Shown piece after piece: positions 9,802 through 16,876 of a stretch of 18,848 bases of DNA. Source of the DNA: an uncultured Bacteroidales bacterium (GTDB taxonomy: Bacteria; Bacteroidota; Bacteroidia; Bacteroidales; WCHB1-69); assembly GCA_937901455.1 (NCBI GenBank), contig CALDIA010000222.1:1-18848 (forward strand), in the 5' to 3' direction. The number at the start of each line of letters is the position of its first letter. Positions within the stretch are counted from its first letter, which is position 1. The notes beneath the pieces are model-generated. The model saw only the letters and a program-made list of their open reading frames with translations. It searched no databases and was not told the DNA's origin. The translations under genes and the position numbers were made by a program.

Positions 9802-11148
9802 ATGTCGCTTAACCAACAACAAAAAGACAATATTCTTGCTAACCTCCCCGCAGCTATAGCAAGTCAAATAGAAATAGTTGCCCAAGCCATAATTGATAAT
9901 GATATCACTTGGGAGGAACTGCAAAACACTGGGAATTTTTCACCACCACTACAGCAAAACCTGCAAAATGCGATTGACCCAATTAAAGAAAGACAACTAT
10001 GGCAAAATTGTGAAAGTAAAGATACAATTGAGGCATATAGAAATTATCTTTCTCAATATCCCAATGGCATCTTCAAAGCCAAAGCAGAGAGAAAAATTTC
10101 AGACAAACAGGCAGAACAACAAACATTGCAAAAAACATTGCAAAAATCTCAACTCATAGCAGCTCTAAAAGAAGATATAAATTCATATAATACAACCATT
10201 CTTAATAAGAATGGAGTATCTTACGATGATCTTATCCAAGCTAACATTCAAATTCCCGACTCTATCAGAAATATTTGGAATGATGCTGGACCAACTCTTC
10301 AATTAGGGACAACTCCTGATTCAATACCACAAGGTGTAACCGAAATATATTTTTGGGGAACACCTGGTTCAGGAAAAACTTGTACCCTTGCTGCAGTATT
10401 AAGTACGGCTAAAAAGAACGGATTCTTCGGTTCTCGCCCAAGTAATGGTCTGATGTATATGATCCAATTGTCGAACCTGTTTAGTGATACTGTCGCCACT
10501 CTGCCACCGCCAACACCTGTTGAAAAAACACAAGGCCTGTCGTTTGATCTTTCAGATACCAACCAAACAAAACATCCAGTTACTTTGGTAGAAATATCAG
10601 GAGAGATTTTCCAATGTTTATCTGATGCATGTATGGGGCAACCCATTCCTGATGACGGTCATTTGTCTGCCTATAAAAGTCTGTTACGTTTCTTGCGTTC
10701 AACAACAAATCCAAAATATCATTTTTTTGTGATTGATGTGAATAATACACAAAAAGATAAATATGGCTTAACTCAAATGGACTACCTGACGAATACTGCA
10801 ATGTATTTTAATAACAATAGTATATTTAACAAATCAACTGCAGGTATAAATATTTTAGTCACAAAAAGTGATTTGTTAGGACAAACGCAAGAGGAACGAA
10901 AAAACGCCTCAATAAATATATTAAGAAATCAATACCTTAGCTTTGTGAACACTCTTAAAGATATAGCTAACAACCATCTGCACTTAATTCGTAATAACGA
11001 TTTTATTCCAGTTATTCCATTTACTTTAGGAAAAATTTATTTACAAAACAAGTGCGTTTTTGATCCAACAATGTCTGAAGTGGTTATTCAGATTCTACAA
11101 GAGAATGTTGCAAGAGCGCCCCAAAGAACAGGTTGGTTAAACAGGTAA
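9802..11148 (+). CDS. P-loop protein with GTPase-like motifs and N-terminal helical repeat
   Basis: A 448-residue cytoplasmic protein. The N-terminal 160 residues are helical and include one repeat of the type W-x-x-C-x(3)-D-x(2)-E-x-Y-x(3)-L-x(2)-YP-x-G (about residues 70-95), a short helical repeat common in Bacteroidetes signalling and conflict proteins. The NTPase domain has Walker A GTPGSGKT (186-193), a G3-like VEISGE (263-268) with Glu in place of the usual Asp, and a G4-like TKSD (354-357) after a hydrophobic strand. The order and spacing fit a GTPase rather than an AAA+ protein. The xxSGE switch together with TKSD recalls the DO-GTPase (double-GTPase) families described in bacterial conflict systems, from memory and not proven here. 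It sits 34 bases after the membrane protein, the largest gap in the operon, and 4 bases before the GAP1-like gene. Confidence 0.8.
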   Translation: MSLNQQQKDNILANLPAAIASQIEIVAQAIIDNDITWEELQNTGNFSPPLQQNLQNAIDPIKERQLWQNCESKDTIEAYRNYLSQYPNGIFKAKAERKISDKQAEQQTLQKTLQKSQLIAALKEDINSYNTTILNKNGVSYDDLIQANIQIPDSIRNIWNDAGPTLQLGTTPDSIPQGVTEIYFWGTPGSGKTCTLAAVLSTAKKNGFFGSRPSNGLMYMIQLSNLFSDTVATLPPPTPVEKTQGLSFDLSDTNQTKHPVTLVEISGEIFQCLSDACMGQPIPDDGHLSAYKSLLRFLRSTTNPKYHFFVIDVNNTQKDKYGLTQMDYLTNTAMYFNNNSIFNKSTAGINILVTKSDLLGQTQEERKNASINILRNQYLSFVNTLKDIANNHLHLIRNNDFIPVIPFTLGKIYLQNKCVFDPTMSEVVIQILQENVARAPQRTGWLNR

Positions 11149-11152
11149 GAGT

Positions 11153-13234
11153 ATGGCATATATTATAGCACACGGAACGGTTAACGGTTACAGCAAAATA
11201 ACACAAACACCACCCATTGGAACGGAGCAGGGTGTCCTGACTGATATTAGGTACGAGTTTGACAACACTCAAACCATGCTTGACAAACCTTGTGGCTACT
11301 TGATACAAATGGCTGAAAATGGAGTGTGGATTAGTATTGTCAAACTTCTGTTTGATGGCGAGCGTCCCGGTAACGGAGCCGGATTTTTCGCCTTTTCTGC
11401 TTTTGTGCCTAATAATCAGGTTGTAGCCGGAGCCATCTTGAAACAGCATTTAGACAACTTGATGCAGAACTATCAAACTCAAATTGACGGCGATTTTTCC
11501 AAAAATAAGGGTATTGATTGGTCTTGTGTTGAACAGGCTGCGGCACAACTGAACGCTTCGTGCCAACCCCGCTCAAGGATAGCAAATACCAATTACCGGC
11601 CTCATACACAACAGTTTGCCTATGTAAACTGTTCAAAAGATGAGATTGTACAATATCTTGACAAGCCTTTCCAGCCAGAATATGGTGAATACCATGCGGT
11701 GTTTATTGGTAATTACTTGCAAAACCCTAATCGTCTTGCCTCGCAGACACCGCTCACCATTGATTTTGAGAATGAACCTTACACTATTAAATGGAATGGC
11801 AATAGTGCCAGCTTCCCGAATCTCCCCAAAGAAATCCGTAAAAAGGATATACAGAACGGTTCCTATCTTTTTGAAAAAAAATATTACGTATCACAAACCA
11901 TCAACTTTAGGGACGGTACTATAGACGATGTGAATTGCGAGATTACACTAGAGATTCCGAAACTCATAGGGGAAAATTATAGCGTACCCATTACCTGTCG
12001 TCCTTACCCCGATGCCATAAGCTCCGTTGAGGCTCAATCCAACACAATTGATTATCCATACCCCAGTGATCAAAATGGGAAAGAACTTCTCTTCTGCGGA
12101 GAGGAAGCCGGAAAGCAGTGGCGGATAATCGTTATACCCAAAGAGGGATATATCTGCGACAATAAAGACAATAAATTCGGACCAATTACCCCTTACGAAA
12201 TGGCGGGCAAAGAATACATTATTAGTGGCATAAAAAAGGCCGTTTCTGTTGAAATAAAAATCTTTCTCGATGGAAAAGAAGACACTCGCGACTATGTTAC
12301 GCATATTGAATTTTCCAACAAACATGGGAAAACTCTTACGACAAGTGTTGATAAGAAAACCAATTCGTGTACACTGCCAATACCAGAAGACACGAATTTT
12401 GAGGATTATGTCACCATTAAGTTTAAGAGTCAGAATAATTGGGAAATAGATAAAATAACGTCTGTCAATACCTCTGCTTCTATTTACTTAAAACGAAAAA
12501 AAGACGAACAAACTAAAAATCCATTTATTAAGAAATATAAAACAGTATTCATAATAACGGGTGTTATTCTTTGTTGTGTTATTCTTTACTTCGCGGTTTG
12601 TTTAGGATGTAGGTGGACAAACACAGCCTGCCCTGGATGTACATGGCTGGCCAAAAATAGTACCTCCGACTCAACACAAGTGGGTAGCATTTCAGACACT
12701 GTCCAACGGGACACGAACCTCCAAACCATATCCATACAAAAGTTCGCTGAACAACAGGCAACCGATTGGAACTTCGATGCAATAGATAAATATCTTGACG
12801 AAGGCAAGTGGCATAATCAAGTTGATAGTATGAAAATAAACCCTACTGATAAAGAAGCGTATGATCAACTAATCTGGCTTCAAAATACACGTAAAATCAT
12901 AAATGAGGCAACAACTTTTAAAGACTATAACCAACTAACCGGCAAACTTAACAATGATGAGAAAAAGAAGTGTGTGAATGATACACTTTGGGATTTGCTT
13001 AATCAAATAAATAAACAAAATCAAGGAGACCAAGCTAAAAAGTTTTGCAAAGTTGTTCAACAAGACACAATTTTTAAAAAGAAAAAAGTTAATGAAGTAC
13101 TTAATCTATGGAAGACCTGCGAAACGAAACAAACCTCTACAAGCAAAAAAAGTACCGGTACAAGCAATAATAATAAAGACATGCCAACTAACAGTAAAAC
13201 AAAGGTACAAGGGGAGAACGCTGAAGGTTATTAA
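11153..13234 (+). CDS. Single-pass membrane protein with GAP1-like N-terminus
   Basis: A 693-residue protein. Residues 1-about 140 contain HGTVNGYSKI and, later, GERPGNGAGFFAFSAFVP, a layout that weakly recalls the GTPase-associated adaptor (GAP1) N-terminal domains usually encoded next to DO-GTPases. Residues about 200-455 are beta-rich and unassigned. One membrane helix lies at 465-485 behind a KKYK stop (N-in/C-out). It runs straight into a CxxC-x6-CxxC cluster (Cys483, 486, 493, 496). The rest (about 497-693) is a charged helical periplasmic region with a Ser/Thr/Lys/Asn-rich tail. The gene starts 4 bases after the GTPase-like gene, which fits a direct partner. It may link the GTPase to the periplasmic components. 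The family assignment is tentative. Confidence 0.78.
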   Translation: MAYIIAHGTVNGYSKITQTPPIGTEQGVLTDIRYEFDNTQTMLDKPCGYLIQMAENGVWISIVKLLFDGERPGNGAGFFAFSAFVPNNQVVAGAILKQHLDNLMQNYQTQIDGDFSKNKGIDWSCVEQAAAQLNASCQPRSRIANTNYRPHTQQFAYVNCSKDEIVQYLDKPFQPEYGEYHAVFIGNYLQNPNRLASQTPLTIDFENEPYTIKWNGNSASFPNLPKEIRKKDIQNGSYLFEKKYYVSQTINFRDGTIDDVNCEITLEIPKLIGENYSVPITCRPYPDAISSVEAQSNTIDYPYPSDQNGKELLFCGEEAGKQWRIIVIPKEGYICDNKDNKFGPITPYEMAGKEYIISGIKKAVSVEIKIFLDGKEDTRDYVTHIEFSNKHGKTLTTSVDKKTNSCTLPIPEDTNFEDYVTIKFKSQNNWEIDKITSVNTSASIYLKRKKDEQTKNPFIKKYKTVFIITGVILCCVILYFAVCLGCRWTNTACPGCTWLAKNSTSDSTQVGSISDTVQRDTNLQTISIQKFAEQQATDWNFDAIDKYLDEGKWHNQVDSMKINPTDKEAYDQLIWLQNTRKIINEATTFKDYNQLTGKLNNDEKKKCVNDTLWDLLNQINKQNQGDQAKKFCKVVQQDTIFKKKKVNEVLNLWKTCETKQTSTSKKSTGTSNNNKDMPTNSKTKVQGENAEGY

Positions 13235-13253
13235 TCATTAAAAATAATAGAAT

Positions 13254-14105
13254 ATGAAGTATTTAAAAATAGTTATCGTAGTAATTGTAATCGCTCTCAT
13301 CGCTGGTGGTGCAACTTACTACTTCACCCGTCAGCATACCGGGGGTGACATTGAGGTAGGAGGAGGTGATACTCGAGACAAAACTATCGAAAAAGATATT
13401 AAAGAAAAAATTGATGCGTCGCCCGCCAACCGTTTCTGTGCGCAAGAGTATGATGCCATACTCAAACGAATCAACCTTTTTTTCAAAGACCAACCAACCA
13501 AGAAAAAGACTTGGGAAGCCAAATTGAACGGAGCATATACTACCAAATTCATTGAGCAGGCGAATTATGTCTTCGATCATAAAGTATGGAGAACCAACGA
13601 TATTGCTATCATCCGAAAGGAACTCAACCACTGTCTCTCATTTTCTCCAGATAATGCCGGGTTAGCCGCAATCAAGCAAGTGTTGCAGAATTATGACAAG
13701 TTGGTTGCGTTTGACAAACAGGTTGCCAACGCCTGTTCACAAAAACCCAAGTGCGTCAAGGACGAAAAGTATTTTTATATGGAAGACAATTGGGATATTG
13801 CCACCACAAAAAAATTATTGTCGCAAATTCCATCTGCCACCGGCAAAGTGGTAAACTCACCCGTATATGCCAATACACGCAAAAACAAGGTCTATGAACG
13901 GTTACATAAAGGACACAAAAAGTTTATTGATATGAAAATGCAATATTCTGAAACTAAAGCAGAAAGTTTTACCGATTCCAATCATAAAGATTGGGAAAGC
14001 ATGGGGACATACTTGTCTCGCTGTTTCGACACTTATTACGAACAATGGAATGAGTCAACAAGCTACTGGCGTCAACAATTGGCATCTTGGGAACCACTGC
14101 AATAA
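13254..14105 (+). CDS. Membrane-anchored periplasmic helical protein, unknown family
   Basis: A 283-residue protein. Residues 5-24 form an uncleaved signal-anchor type helix (KYLKIVIVVIVIALIAGG), followed by a Gly/Asp-rich linker and a soluble, mostly helical domain from about residue 45. No lipobox cysteine follows the helix, so it is not a lipoprotein. Soluble-domain cysteines include a CSQKPKC pair that could form a disulfide. Asp, Lys and aromatic residues are frequent (for example the C-terminal YYEQWNESTSYW stretch). I do not recognise the family. It lies 19 bases after the GAP1-like gene and 17 bases before the coiled-coil gene, so it is part of the operon. A periplasmic subunit or substrate of the system is the simplest reading. 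Confidence 0.78.
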   Translation: MKYLKIVIVVIVIALIAGGATYYFTRQHTGGDIEVGGGDTRDKTIEKDIKEKIDASPANRFCAQEYDAILKRINLFFKDQPTKKKTWEAKLNGAYTTKFIEQANYVFDHKVWRTNDIAIIRKELNHCLSFSPDNAGLAAIKQVLQNYDKLVAFDKQVANACSQKPKCVKDEKYFYMEDNWDIATTKKLLSQIPSATGKVVNSPVYANTRKNKVYERLHKGHKKFIDMKMQYSETKAESFTDSNHKDWESMGTYLSRCFDTYYEQWNESTSYWRQQLASWEPLQ

Positions 14106-14122
14106 CAAATTAAAACAAAAAA

Positions 14123-15019
14123 ATGAAACAGTTATTCTTCTTTATTGAAATAATGGCAATTTTTGTCATATCATTCTCGCAAAACGTTACGGATTCTTGT
14201 TCTTTATGGCATCGTTATGACCAAAAAGTTGAGGAAAATGCAAATCTGCAAAAAATAATACAGGAACTGAAGAAGGACTCCACCCAAATGTCCAAACAAA
14301 TATTGGTATTGGAAGACGACACCACCAAACTATATCAACAACTTAAGCAATCAAACGATTATTGGGAAAAGTTGAAGAATGCAAATGACAGCCTCCAAAA
14401 AATTCAAAGCAAATTCAAAAATCAGAAAGATTCATTAAACAAGGTAAAGAGTGAGGTTGCAAACTTACAAAATAATAATAATATGCTCAACAATGGCATA
14501 AACTACTTGGACGACCATTTCAAGAAGGCATCGGTGAACGAGTTGCTGTCATCGAGTTCAAAAGAAGAGCTGTTGTTCTACAAGGAATTTTATAGGCGTG
14601 TAAATAAGCCCGTACCAAGTGTCATTGACATCACCATTAACTATTTCGATGCTATTAGATTATGTAAAATAAAGTTTAACAAGCAACAAGTGAATGCTTT
14701 GCTACCCCGAATTTCGACGAACAACGCTCCTGATAGCGTTGTTAGCCGTTTGAAGAATTACGAGGCCGTGGACAAGGCAGCAAGTGAATTATGGGAAAAA
14801 ATCCACAAAGAAGTTTGCAGCGATACCATAAAAGATGAGGATTTCCCTCAAATCCAGGCCAAGCGGCAAATTTGGCAGCGCACACAAAAATTTTTGAACC
14901 AATATCCCAACCTTTCAACAGAATATCCCTATGTATTTGACCAACTGCAAATTATGCTGCGAGAGATATGGGATAACGCGAACAATTTCAATAAGAGAGA
15001 CAATCCTTTCACTCAGTAA
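14123..15019 (+). CDS. Secreted coiled-coil protein, last gene of the operon
   Basis: A 298-residue protein with a Sec signal peptide at residues 1-19 and a likely signal peptidase I cut after SFS, before Gln20. Residues about 30-125 have a strong heptad-type pattern of Leu, Lys, Gln, Asn and Ser and should form a long coiled coil. Residues about 130-298 are helical with Trp and aromatic residues (RQIWQRTQKFLNQYP) and no family I can name. There is no lipobox, so it should be free in the periplasm. It is the only product of the operon predicted to be fully exported. The stop at 15019 ends the co-directional gene run, and a possible terminator follows about 50 bases later. Confidence 0.78.
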   Translation: MKQLFFFIEIMAIFVISFSQNVTDSCSLWHRYDQKVEENANLQKIIQELKKDSTQMSKQILVLEDDTTKLYQQLKQSNDYWEKLKNANDSLQKIQSKFKNQKDSLNKVKSEVANLQNNNNMLNNGINYLDDHFKKASVNELLSSSSKEELLFYKEFYRRVNKPVPSVIDITINYFDAIRLCKIKFNKQQVNALLPRISTNNAPDSVVSRLKNYEAVDKAASELWEKIHKEVCSDTIKDEDFPQIQAKRQIWQRTQKFLNQYPNLSTEYPYVFDQLQIMLREIWDNANNFNKRDNPFTQ

Positions 15020-15021
15020 CC

Positions 15022-15039
15022 TTTTTCAGGCAAAGTCAA
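15022..15039. repeat. Left copy of an 18-base direct repeat
   Basis: The 18 bases here (TTTTTCAGGCAAAGTCAA) recur at 17972-17989 with one difference (C to G at position 10). This copy starts three bases after the stop codon of the last operon gene. Together the two copies flank the DUF4143/DUF1848 segment. Confidence 0.6.
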
Positions 15040-15066
15040 AATCCCGCCATAATACAGGTTATACGC

Positions 15067-15087
15067 CGCCGATTCCGGTGTTTTTTT
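15067..15087 (+). terminator. Candidate rho-independent terminator of the eight-gene operon
   Basis: A short stem CGCCG/CGGTG (five pairs, one of them G-T) closes a four-base ATTC loop at 15067-15080 and is followed at once by seven T residues. It sits 48 bases after the last stop codon, where the operon should end. The stem is short, so this is only a moderate call. Confidence 0.4.
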
Positions 15088-15397
15088 GTCTTTTTGCGGC
15101 AATTATAATCGCCATGGGTTACGTTGCGTCCACCTGACCACCGCTTTCGGCGTGGTCTGCGGCAAGCACAGCGGCGTCGTGCAGAGGCAGGGGACCGCAG
15201 ACGACCTGTTCCGGCTCAACTTTCAACCTCCAGCAGCCACCGCCACACGGGCACAACCTCGATGTCGCATCCGCCGTGGTGGAGCGTGTCCGGCTACCGC
15301 GCGCGACAACCAGCAGACTTTTCAGTCCTAACAGACTTTTCAGTTTCACCAAGGCGGCGGTCTCGCGCTTCAGTGTCTGTTCGTCCGGCAAATATGT
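15088..15397. other. GC-rich intergenic block, origin unclear
   Basis: This stretch is about two thirds G+C by hand count in 15121-15300, far above the AT-rich operon to its left. Open frames exist on both strands; the most protein-like reads minus from a TTG near 15391 to a TAA at 15119 (90 residues, beginning PDEQTLKRETAALVKLKSLL), with a near-consensus -7 motif (CATATTTG) at its 5' end. I recognise no domain in any frame. It could be a small gene, the remnant of a larger gene, or a structured RNA. It also contains the 18-base-period repeat at 15314-15344. Confidence 0.35.
15314..15344. repeat. Tandem 13-base repeat with 18-base period
   Basis: The sequence CAGACTTTTCAGT occurs at 15314-15326 and again at 15332-15344. 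On the minus strand it reads as the peptide repeat LKSLLG-LKSLL. It lies inside the GC-rich block. Confidence 0.75.
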
Positions 15398-15444
15398 AAA
15401 TTATCGGAGTTTGTATCTGAAATATTTGAAAATTATCGGAGTTT
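15398..15444. repeat. Direct repeat pair of AAATTATCGGAGTTT
   Basis: Two exact copies of this 15-base sequence lie at 15398-15412 and 15430-15444, with a 32-base period. The second copy is extended upstream as TGAAAATTATCGGAGTTT, which resembles the 23-base repeats in front of the other DUF4143-type gene near 18004 (14 of 18 positions the same). They may be binding sites of a regulator, or what is left of a promoter region of that kind. Confidence 0.7.
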
Positions 15445-15508
15445 ATATTACATCATACAAAGAATAATAGGCAGAATCCTTTCTGAAATAGAATGCAGAT
15501 TAAAAATC

Positions 15509-15522
15509 TGCCAATTTTGGCA
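15509..15522. promoter_or_regulatory. Upstream operator-like inverted repeat
   Basis: A perfect inverted repeat TGCCAA-TT-TTGGCA. It is preceded by an overlapping second inverted repeat (GCAGAT-N5-ATCTGC, 15495-15511). The AAATCTGCCAA part is shared with the downstream copy at 15583. It lies about 40 bases upstream of the -7 element. Confidence 0.6.
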
Positions 15523-15563
15523 TAAATATAACGAATACTTAGTGATGCATTGAAATAAAATCG

Positions 15564-15571
15564 TATCTTTG
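15564..15571 (+). promoter_or_regulatory. Bacteroidetes -7 element (TATCTTTG) for the DUF4143 gene
   Basis: This is an exact match to the TAnnTTTG consensus of Bacteroidetes primary sigma promoters. No good -33 TTG at the usual spacing is visible, so activator help or tolerance is implied. Transcription would begin near 15577, between the two inverted repeats and before the ATG at 15605/15614. This argues against translation starting at the in-frame TTG at 15569, which lies inside the element. Confidence 0.55.
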
Positions 15572-15582
15572 CATTTTAAATC

Positions 15583-15596
15583 TGCCAAGATTGGCA
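15583..15596. promoter_or_regulatory. Downstream operator-like inverted repeat
   Basis: A perfect inverted repeat TGCCAA-GA-TTGGCA, the second copy of the site at 15509, 74 bases further on. It falls just after the expected transcription start and before the start codon, a position where a bound repressor would block transcription. The pair suggests autoregulation or looping. Confidence 0.6.
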
Positions 15597-15613
15597 AAAA
15601 TTTAATGCTAACT

Positions 15614-16867
15614 ATGGAGATAAAAAGAGACAGATACCTTAAACAACTGATAGAGAGCCGCCATAATGGCTTTGTCAAGGTGATAACTGGAATACGCAGA
15701 TGTGGCAAGTCATACCTGCTGAATGTATTGTTCTATCATTATCTGATAGATAGCGGTGTGGCAGAAAACCATATCATCCGCGTTGACCTTGAAGACCGTT
15801 TGAACAAAGACTTGCGAAATCCCGACACAATGCTTCATTATGTCCACGACAGAATCAAAGACAATGAACTATACTACATTATAATTGACGAGGTGCAACT
15901 GATGGATGAGTTTGTGGATGTTTTGAATAGTTTTCGCCATATCAAAAATGCCGACACTTACGTGACGGGCAGCAATTCTCATTTTTTGTCGTCTGATATT
16001 CCAACAGAATTTCGAGGTCGAGGCGAGGTTATCCATGTAAATCCGTTGTCTTTTTCGGAATTTTATTCTGCCATAGGAGGCGATAAGCAAGATGCTTGGC
16101 GCGAGTATTATACCTACGGAGGATTGCCTCTCATTTTGTCGTTCAATACCGAAGAGAAAAAGATAAACTATCTGAAAAACCTATTCGAAACGGTCTATTT
16201 GGCAGATATTATCGAACGTCATAACATCAAGAATGACAATGAAATGCGTGAATTGGCACTCATTATGGCTTCGATTGTCGGGACACCATGCAATCCCACG
16301 AAATTGTCGAACACATTCAAGAGCGTGAAAAATGTGAGCATCGGCAGTCAGACAATAGCAAAATATCTTTCATTTCTGTCAGAGGCGTTTCTGCTAAACA
16401 AAGCCATTCGTTACGACATAAAAGGAAAGAAATATATCAACACCCTTTCAAAGTATTATTTTTCCGACTTGGGATTGAGAAATGCCCTATTGGATATGCG
16501 CCAGCAGGAAGAAACGCACATAATGGAAAATATTATCTACAACGAATTGATTACGAGAGGTTATAATGTGGATGTGGGAATGGTGGAAATAAAGAAATAC
16601 GATAAAAACAACAAATGGACTCGCATCCAACTTGAGGTCGATTTCATTGTCAATTATGGCAGTAAAAAATATTACATACAATCAGCGCTATCAATCCCAG
16701 ACAGGGAAAAAGAGGAACAAGAATCTCGGTCGCTACTGAATATCAACGACTCCTTTAAGAAAATCATTGTCGTGAAAGACAACATCATGCCTCGTCGCAA
16801 CGAAAAGGGCATACTCACTATCGGATTGTTCGATTTCTTGCTCAATGAGAATAGTTTAGACATATAA
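15614..16867 (+). CDS. AAA_14 ATPase with C-terminal DUF4143 domain
   Basis: A 417-residue protein from the ATG at 15614, giving MEIKRDRYL, the usual N-terminus of this family (an in-frame ATG at 15605 is possible). Walker A is GIRRCGKS (residues 26-33), Walker B is IIIDE (Asp92, Glu93), and a sensor-like TGSNS motif is followed by FRGR. The C-terminal half (about 200 on) is DUF4143-like. It contains EVDF (Glu341-Asp343) and YYIQSA (354-358), which look like a PD-(D/E)XK nuclease core whose final ExK has become QSA. It may therefore be a binding rather than a cutting domain; this reading is inference. The cellular role of these common Bacteroidetes ATPases is unknown. It is expressed from its own promoter with two inverted repeats and is followed after nine bases by the DUF1848 gene. 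Confidence 0.9.
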   Translation: MEIKRDRYLKQLIESRHNGFVKVITGIRRCGKSYLLNVLFYHYLIDSGVAENHIIRVDLEDRLNKDLRNPDTMLHYVHDRIKDNELYYIIIDEVQLMDEFVDVLNSFRHIKNADTYVTGSNSHFLSSDIPTEFRGRGEVIHVNPLSFSEFYSAIGGDKQDAWREYYTYGGLPLILSFNTEEKKINYLKNLFETVYLADIIERHNIKNDNEMRELALIMASIVGTPCNPTKLSNTFKSVKNVSIGSQTIAKYLSFLSEAFLLNKAIRYDIKGKKYINTLSKYYFSDLGLRNALLDMRQQEETHIMENIIYNELITRGYNVDVGMVEIKKYDKNNKWTRIQLEVDFIVNYGSKKYYIQSALSIPDREKEEQESRSLLNINDSFKKIIVVKDNIMPRRNEKGILTIGLFDFLLNENSLDI

Positions 16868-16876
16868 TATTTGCTT

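Noticed and set aside
13254..13340. Lipoprotein signal in gene 7
   Set aside because: No cysteine follows the hydrophobic helix; GGATYYF continues into a linker, so it is an anchor.
15398..15444. CRISPR array
   Set aside because: Only two short repeats with a 17-base spacer and no cas genes.
15569..15613. Upstream TTG start for the first DUF4143 ATPase
   Set aside because: The TTG is part of the TATCTTTG -7 element and would lie before the expected transcription start.
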